Shown here: piece after piece, positions 60,659-64,000 of the stretch
How the letters are laid out: each line of letters opens with the position of its first letter
Numbering within the stretch: the stretch's first letter is position 1
Assembly (NCBI GenBank): GCA_900548345.1
Contig: URKA01000011.1
Coordinates: forward strand, 1-64,000
From: an uncultured Paraprevotella sp.
Lineage (GTDB): Bacteria; Bacteroidota; Bacteroidia; Bacteroidales; Bacteroidaceae
DNA: 64,000 bases
Direction of reading: 5' to 3'
Notes under the pieces: generated by a model
Told to the model about the DNA's origin: nothing
The model's input: the letters and a program-made list of their open reading frames with translations, nothing else
Databases searched by the model: none
Program-made: the position numbers and the translations under genes

Positions 60659-61564
60659 TTATGCTCCGAAATCTCCTTTGAGTGTGCGCTTGATGCGCCG
60701 TATGGCCTTGGCGAAGAAAGAGTTGGTGCGGGCATAGTAGCGCACGTATGCCTGCCGGGCTTCCTTGTTCTCCGTGAGCGGAAGTCGTTTGACGGGCAGC
60801 CGTTGCATGTAGAGCTTGGAGTCGTACAGCCCGCCTCCACCGCAGTTTGTGCCGCTGCCGTCGAACCCGATGTTCTGCACCAGCGACTTGCCGACGTTGA
60901 GCGAAAGCATGTCGCGCAGGAACATCGTGGCGTTCCAGCGTATGGCCCATGAGTTGTTCTTGCCCTCCACCTGCCGGCGCAACATGCGCACGTAGCGGTA
61001 TTTGCCGTTGAAGTCAAAAGTGTAGCCCAGCTTCCGTCGTTCCATCTCGTCTAATAAGGCCTGTCCGTCGGGGTTGAAGTATTGCCATGCGCGCTGCCAT
61101 GTGGCCCAGCCCCAGCTGCCTGTGAACTTGATGAAGAAGGTGTCGGGCAGCGACGGGTCTTGCGTGAAGTCGCAGCCCTGTATGTGTCCCACCTGTTCGT
61201 CGTGTTCGTACATGTCGAGCGCGTCGTTCATGAACTGCAGGAAGTAGGGGGCGGTGACAAGGTCGTCTTCCAGGACGATTACCTTTCCGGCACGGTTAAC
61301 ATGTGTGGTCACACCGTCGATGATGCTGCGTGCCAGCCCGAAGTTCTTCGTGCGTTCCGTGATGCAGACGTTCCCGAATCCCGTAATGGTGTGCAGGTAG
61401 CGGCGCACTTCGTCGACGGCCGTCCGGTCGTCATCGGTTTTCGGTGCGTCGGAGTAGATGAAAAGCTCGCTTTCGGCAGCCAGCGTGTTGCGTTGCAACG
61501 CTTCCACCGTGCGCCGGGTGTGTGCGGGACGGTTGTAGGTGAAGAGTAGTATGGGTGCTGTCAT
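60659..61564 (-). CDS. Glycosyltransferase, family 2-like (sugar transferase)
   Basis: Glycosyltransferase of 301 residues. PILLFTYNRPAHTRRTVEAL opens the fold; IVLEDDLVTAPYFLQFMNDAL has the acidic metal-binding EDD. GSWGWATWQRAWQYF is a well-conserved signature of this subgroup (GNT-I-like/GT2). It follows the WbsX gene by 38 nt in the same direction. A 167-nt gap with an internal promoter separates it from the next GT2. Confidence 0.85.
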   Translation of the reverse strand: MTAPILLFTYNRPAHTRRTVEALQRNTLAAESELFIYSDAPKTDDDRTAVDEVRRYLHTITGFGNVCITERTKNFGLARSIIDGVTTHVNRAGKVIVLEDDLVTAPYFLQFMNDALDMYEHDEQVGHIQGCDFTQDPSLPDTFFIKFTGSWGWATWQRAWQYFNPDGQALLDEMERRKLGYTFDFNGKYRYVRMLRRQVEGKNNSWAIRWNATMFLRDMLSLNVGKSLVQNIGFDGSGTNCGGGGLYDSKLYMQRLPVKRLPLTENKEARQAYVRYYARTNSFFAKAIRRIKRTLKGDFGA

Positions 61565-61602
61565 ATATCCGTGGGTTTTTGATGTGACGGGCGTGAGATG
61601 TT

Positions 61603-62694
61603 TCAGAACACTTTATCTATGGCCTGTTTCAGGGCTTCCAGATAACCCCGTCCGAATTTCAGGTCAGGCTCCATGTAATTGCCTTCGCCCCATTCGTTCC
61701 ATGACTTCAGGAATACGATGCGTTTCTCTTTTTCCTTGTGGGCTATCTGCCGGAATGTGGCTTCTGCATGCCGTCCGAACTTGTCGGGGGTGGAGCCCAC
61801 TAAGATATGTCCGGCATTTCCCGACCTGGGGGAGTGGTCCCAGTTGGGAATCAGGGTGGGGTAGCAGTTGTCGGCTTTCTCCTCTTCTCCGCAGAAATGG
61901 CGTGACGCCCTGCCGTAGTCGATGTGCCTTCCCCGTCCGAGTGCGATGCGCTGGAACTTGGCGTTCATGCGTTCCCAAAGCGAGAAGTCTTTCTTGAACA
62001 CATCGTACAGGCGTACGGCAACCGTGGCATCGAATCCCCATTGGAGATAACGCGGGATGTCTTCCGCGCGGTCGGTGTGTCCGACGAAATGAATGCGGAA
62101 GCCGTGCGGTTCGGCCAGTTGTTGCCACAACCGGATGAAATGTGCGGCATCCGGCAGTTTGGTCGGGGCATACACTACAAAGACCGGATTGCCGTGTACA
62201 CGGATGTAGCGCGGGTCCTTAAAGGCCGGGAGCACGGCATTGAAGTGCGCGATATAGTCTTCGTCGCCCGGATAGAGCTGTTCCATCAGCATCTTGTGTC
62301 CGCCGTCGCGGTTGAACTGTTTGTCCTCCCAGCTGTGGTTGGCCCATGCTAAGCAGAACGGGAAGTCCGGTTCCCCGCTTTGCAGGACTTCGTTGAACGG
62401 CCGTTGCAGCAGTTGTCTGCCGTGGCCGAACCAGTAATGCCAATAGCAGAAACCTTCAATGCCGTATTCGCGCGCCATGTCGGCCTGTTCCTTGCGGGTT
62501 TCGGGCACACGCAGGTCGTAATATCCCAAGTCGGCCGGCACTTTGGGCTGGTAGTGTCCTTTGAACAGCGGTTTGGCTTTTCCCACGTTGGTCCATTCCG
62601 TGAATCCTTTTCCCCACCACTTGTCGTTCTCCGGTGTGGGATGGAATTGCGGAAGGTAGAATGCGATGACACGTACTTCGTTGTGTTGGTTCAT
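61603..62694 (-). CDS. WbsX-like protein (GH99-like fold), polysaccharide biosynthesis
   Basis: Protein of 363 residues of the Glyco_tran_WbsX family (PF14307). Signatures: VIAFYLPQFHPTPENDKWWGKGFTEWTN, GFCYWHYWFGHGRQLLQRP, FCLAWANHSWED and SWNEWGEGNYMEPD. The fold resembles GH99 endo-alpha-mannosidases, yet members are found in capsule and O-antigen loci, where they are annotated as putative glycosyltransferases. It has no signal peptide and so is probably cytoplasmic. It starts the block that continues with four GT genes plus the last GT2. A good promoter lies upstream (62722-62753). Confidence 0.88.
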   Translation of the reverse strand: MNQHNEVRVIAFYLPQFHPTPENDKWWGKGFTEWTNVGKAKPLFKGHYQPKVPADLGYYDLRVPETRKEQADMAREYGIEGFCYWHYWFGHGRQLLQRPFNEVLQSGEPDFPFCLAWANHSWEDKQFNRDGGHKMLMEQLYPGDEDYIAHFNAVLPAFKDPRYIRVHGNPVFVVYAPTKLPDAAHFIRLWQQLAEPHGFRIHFVGHTDRAEDIPRYLQWGFDATVAVRLYDVFKKDFSLWERMNAKFQRIALGRGRHIDYGRASRHFCGEEEKADNCYPTLIPNWDHSPRSGNAGHILVGSTPDKFGRHAEATFRQIAHKEKEKRIVFLKSWNEWGEGNYMEPDLKFGRGYLEALKQAIDKVF

Positions 62695-62721
62695 GTGTTT
62701 GCTTCTGTATGTTTCGTGTGG

Positions 62722-62753
62722 TAAAGTTACGGTTTCCTTTTTGCTTTCCCAAA
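62722..62753 (-). promoter_or_regulatory. Predicted promoter before the WbsX gene
   Basis: On the - strand TTTG (62750-62753) and TAACTTTA (62722-62729, one mismatch to TAnnTTTG), with a 20-nt spacer, 27 nt before the ATG. Confidence 0.55.
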
Positions 62754-62879
62754 GGTTCGCGGATGATTTTTATTCCGGTTCCGTTACGGGATGCGTGTGT
62801 CGGCAGGAGATGCGTATGGCATATAATATATAATGTACGCGCGAGGATGGCGGAAAGGCTCTTTTTTGTCCTCTTTTTT

Positions 62880-62955
62880 CTCACCTGTGTGCGTTTCATC
62901 GGTCACAGGTGAGCGTTTCATTCTTCACCTGTGTGCATTTTCTCGCATACAGGTG
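62880..62955. repeat. Twin-hairpin repeat (cacctgtg/cacaggtg)
   Basis: Two neighbouring hairpins share the 12-nt direct repeat tcacctgtgtgc (62881-62892 and 62925-62936). Hairpin 1: 10-bp stem 62880-62889 with 62904-62913. Hairpin 2: 11-bp stem with one wobble, 62926-62936 with 62945-62955. It lies 35 nt after the flippase stop, so it may end or attenuate that transcript, but the repeated sequence suggests a repetitive element. Confidence 0.65.
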
Positions 62956-62989
62956 GGCAATTTACGGCGTATAAGGTGCAGGACGGAGG

Positions 62990-64000
62990 CTACTTCCGGT
63001 GAAGCAGATAATGGATGCTTTCCTTGAATGTGACGGAACCCGACAGGCGCATAAGGAGCGTGTAGAGTGCCACCGCACCGGCAATCTTGGCCGTGAGCAG
63101 CAGATAAAGGTTGCCGATACCTGCGGTGAGCCAGCCTACGGCGCACATCGTAAAGGCGGCGCATGCGGCATAGGGCAGGATGTCTTTTGCGGCCTGAAAC
63201 CATGTGAGTCCGATCTCCCTGTGTATGAAGAACTGCCATACGGCCAGCCAGCAGATGTTGATGGCCACGTACCAGCAGGTCATGGCATACAGGCCGGCGG
63301 AACGGTTCAGGAGCATGACGGCCAGTTGCACGAGCGACAGCGAGACCGTGCTGTACATGAAAATCTGCGACTTACCCTTGCTGACCATCAGTTGGGCATA
63401 CAGGCCCGAAATCACCGTGAATGCGCTGCCGATACACAGCATGCGCATCAGGTCGGCGCTGACAATCCATTTCTCGGTGATGGTGACAAGAATCAGCTCA
63501 CGTGAGATGAACGACATGCCGAACAGAGTGGGGAATGCGATGAAGGCCGTGAAACGCAACATCTTGCGGAATATATGCCGTTGCCGCGCCTTTTCGTCCG
63601 CCACGTTGGCCAGTATGGGCTGCGCCACGTTGTTAATCATCCCGTAAATGAACTGGTAGCCCATGTAGTTCCATTTGTTGGCCTGGTTGAAGTCGCCCAC
63701 TTTCCCTTCGCCGTAATACCGGCCCAGGATGACGGAGAGAAAGTTATTGTTGATGATTTGGAAGATGTTTGTGACCAATAGTTTACTGCTGAATCCCCAC
63801 ATCTCGCGTGCCGGCCGGAGGTTGAAGGTGAAGGTGGGGCGCCAGGGTGAGAAGTACCACAGGCAGGATGTCACCACAGCCACGTATATGTTGCTCTGTA
63901 TGGCCAGACTCCAGTAACCGTAACCGTTGAAGGCCAGTGTGATGCCGGTGAGGTTGGACACGATGATGCCGATGAAAATCGCGATGGCCCGCTGTTTCAC
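62990..64000 (-). CDS. Wzx-type polysaccharide flippase, partial
   Basis: The C-terminal 336 residues of a polytopic membrane protein of the MATE/PST family (lipopolysaccharide biosynthesis, WzxC-like). The reading frame is open to the window edge, so the N-terminus is missing; full family length is about 480 residues. Visible: repeated hydrophobic helices, WGFSSKLLVTNIFQIINNN, GRYYGEGKVGDFNQANKW and a C-terminal helix bundle. It moves lipid-linked repeat units across the inner membrane. It precedes WbsX and the glycosyltransferases, consistent with a capsule, exopolysaccharide or O-antigen operon. The stop is followed by a 295-nt gap with the twin hairpin. Confidence 0.88.
   Translation of the reverse strand: MKQRAIAIFIGIIVSNLTGITLAFNGYGYWSLAIQSNIYVAVVTSCLWYFSPWRPTFTFNLRPAREMWGFSSKLLVTNIFQIINNNFLSVILGRYYGEGKVGDFNQANKWNYMGYQFIYGMINNVAQPILANVADEKARQRHIFRKMLRFTAFIAFPTLFGMSFISRELILVTITEKWIVSADLMRMLCIGSAFTVISGLYAQLMVSKGKSQIFMYSTVSLSLVQLAVMLLNRSAGLYAMTCWYVAINICWLAVWQFFIHREIGLTWFQAAKDILPYAACAAFTMCAVGWLTAGIGNLYLLLTAKIAGAVALYTLLMRLSGSVTFKESIHYLLHRK

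Noticed and set aside
60505..61017. 170-codon - strand frame overlapping a glycosyltransferase gene
   Set aside because: Out of frame with the well-supported GT2-like gene at 60659-61564 and with a Ser/Thr/Arg-rich shadow composition.

Overview
The window looks like chromosomal DNA of a gut-type Bacteroidales bacterium (Bacteroides, Phocaeicola, Prevotella or a relative). The evidence is two SusC/SusD pairs, a hybrid two-component system (HTCS) regulator, many secreted glycoside hydrolases, a BspA-type leucine-rich-repeat protein, and promoters of the Bacteroidota type (TTTG near -33, TAnnTTTG near -7) before several genes. No RNA gene, transposase, integrase or CRISPR array was seen. The species cannot be fixed from the sequence alone.

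Layout. (1) 38-1585 (-): an AT-rich BspA-like surface protein. (2) 2013-8100 (+): a small carbohydrate cluster with an alpha/beta-hydrolase, a heparinase II/III-type lyase and a DUF1680 (GH127/GH146) enzyme. The first two genes share an upstream 25-nt motif. (3) 8208-24478: HTCS sensor-regulator (-) followed by a GH2, a sialate-O-acetylesterase-type esterase and a GH36 alpha-galactosidase (-), with a divergent GH95-GH92 pair (+). (4) 25026-41304 (+): one tight seven-gene operon, FAS1 - SusC - SusD - FAS1 - FAS1 - SusC - SusD, closed by a strong hairpin terminator. No SusE/F-like gene is present. (5) 41437-43956 (+): an integrin-alpha-like FG-GAP propeller protein with its own promoter, which carries a palindrome. 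(6) 44097-51909 (+): GH3, two paralogous clan GH-D enzymes and an SGNH esterase. (7) 52723-56202 (-): GH43 followed by a second FG-GAP protein. (8) 56321-64000 (-): a glycan biosynthesis locus with five glycosyltransferases, a WbsX-type protein and a Wzx-type flippase cut by the window edge.

How the parts may work together (inference). Regions 3-7 look like one large polysaccharide utilisation locus. The HTCS senses an oligosaccharide and switches on the flanking enzymes. FAS1 lipoproteins take the place usually held by SusE/F glycan-binding proteins around two SusC/D transporters. The exo-acting enzymes (alpha-mannosidase GH92, fucosidase or L-galactosidase GH95, GH2, alpha-galactosidase GH36 and clan GH-D, GH3, GH43, esterases) suggest a branched, acetylated heteroglycan containing alpha-linked mannose, galactose and fucose or L-galactose. 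The substrate cannot be named from sequence. Region 8 is a separate biosynthetic locus, probably for capsule, exopolysaccharide or O-antigen.

Non-coding structure worth noting: two arrays of four 21-nt A/T-tract repeats some 28 kb apart, a leader-like element present twice about 50 kb apart, a 12-nt box shared by the two enzyme promoters next to the HTCS gene, and a twin hairpin in the glycan biosynthesis locus.
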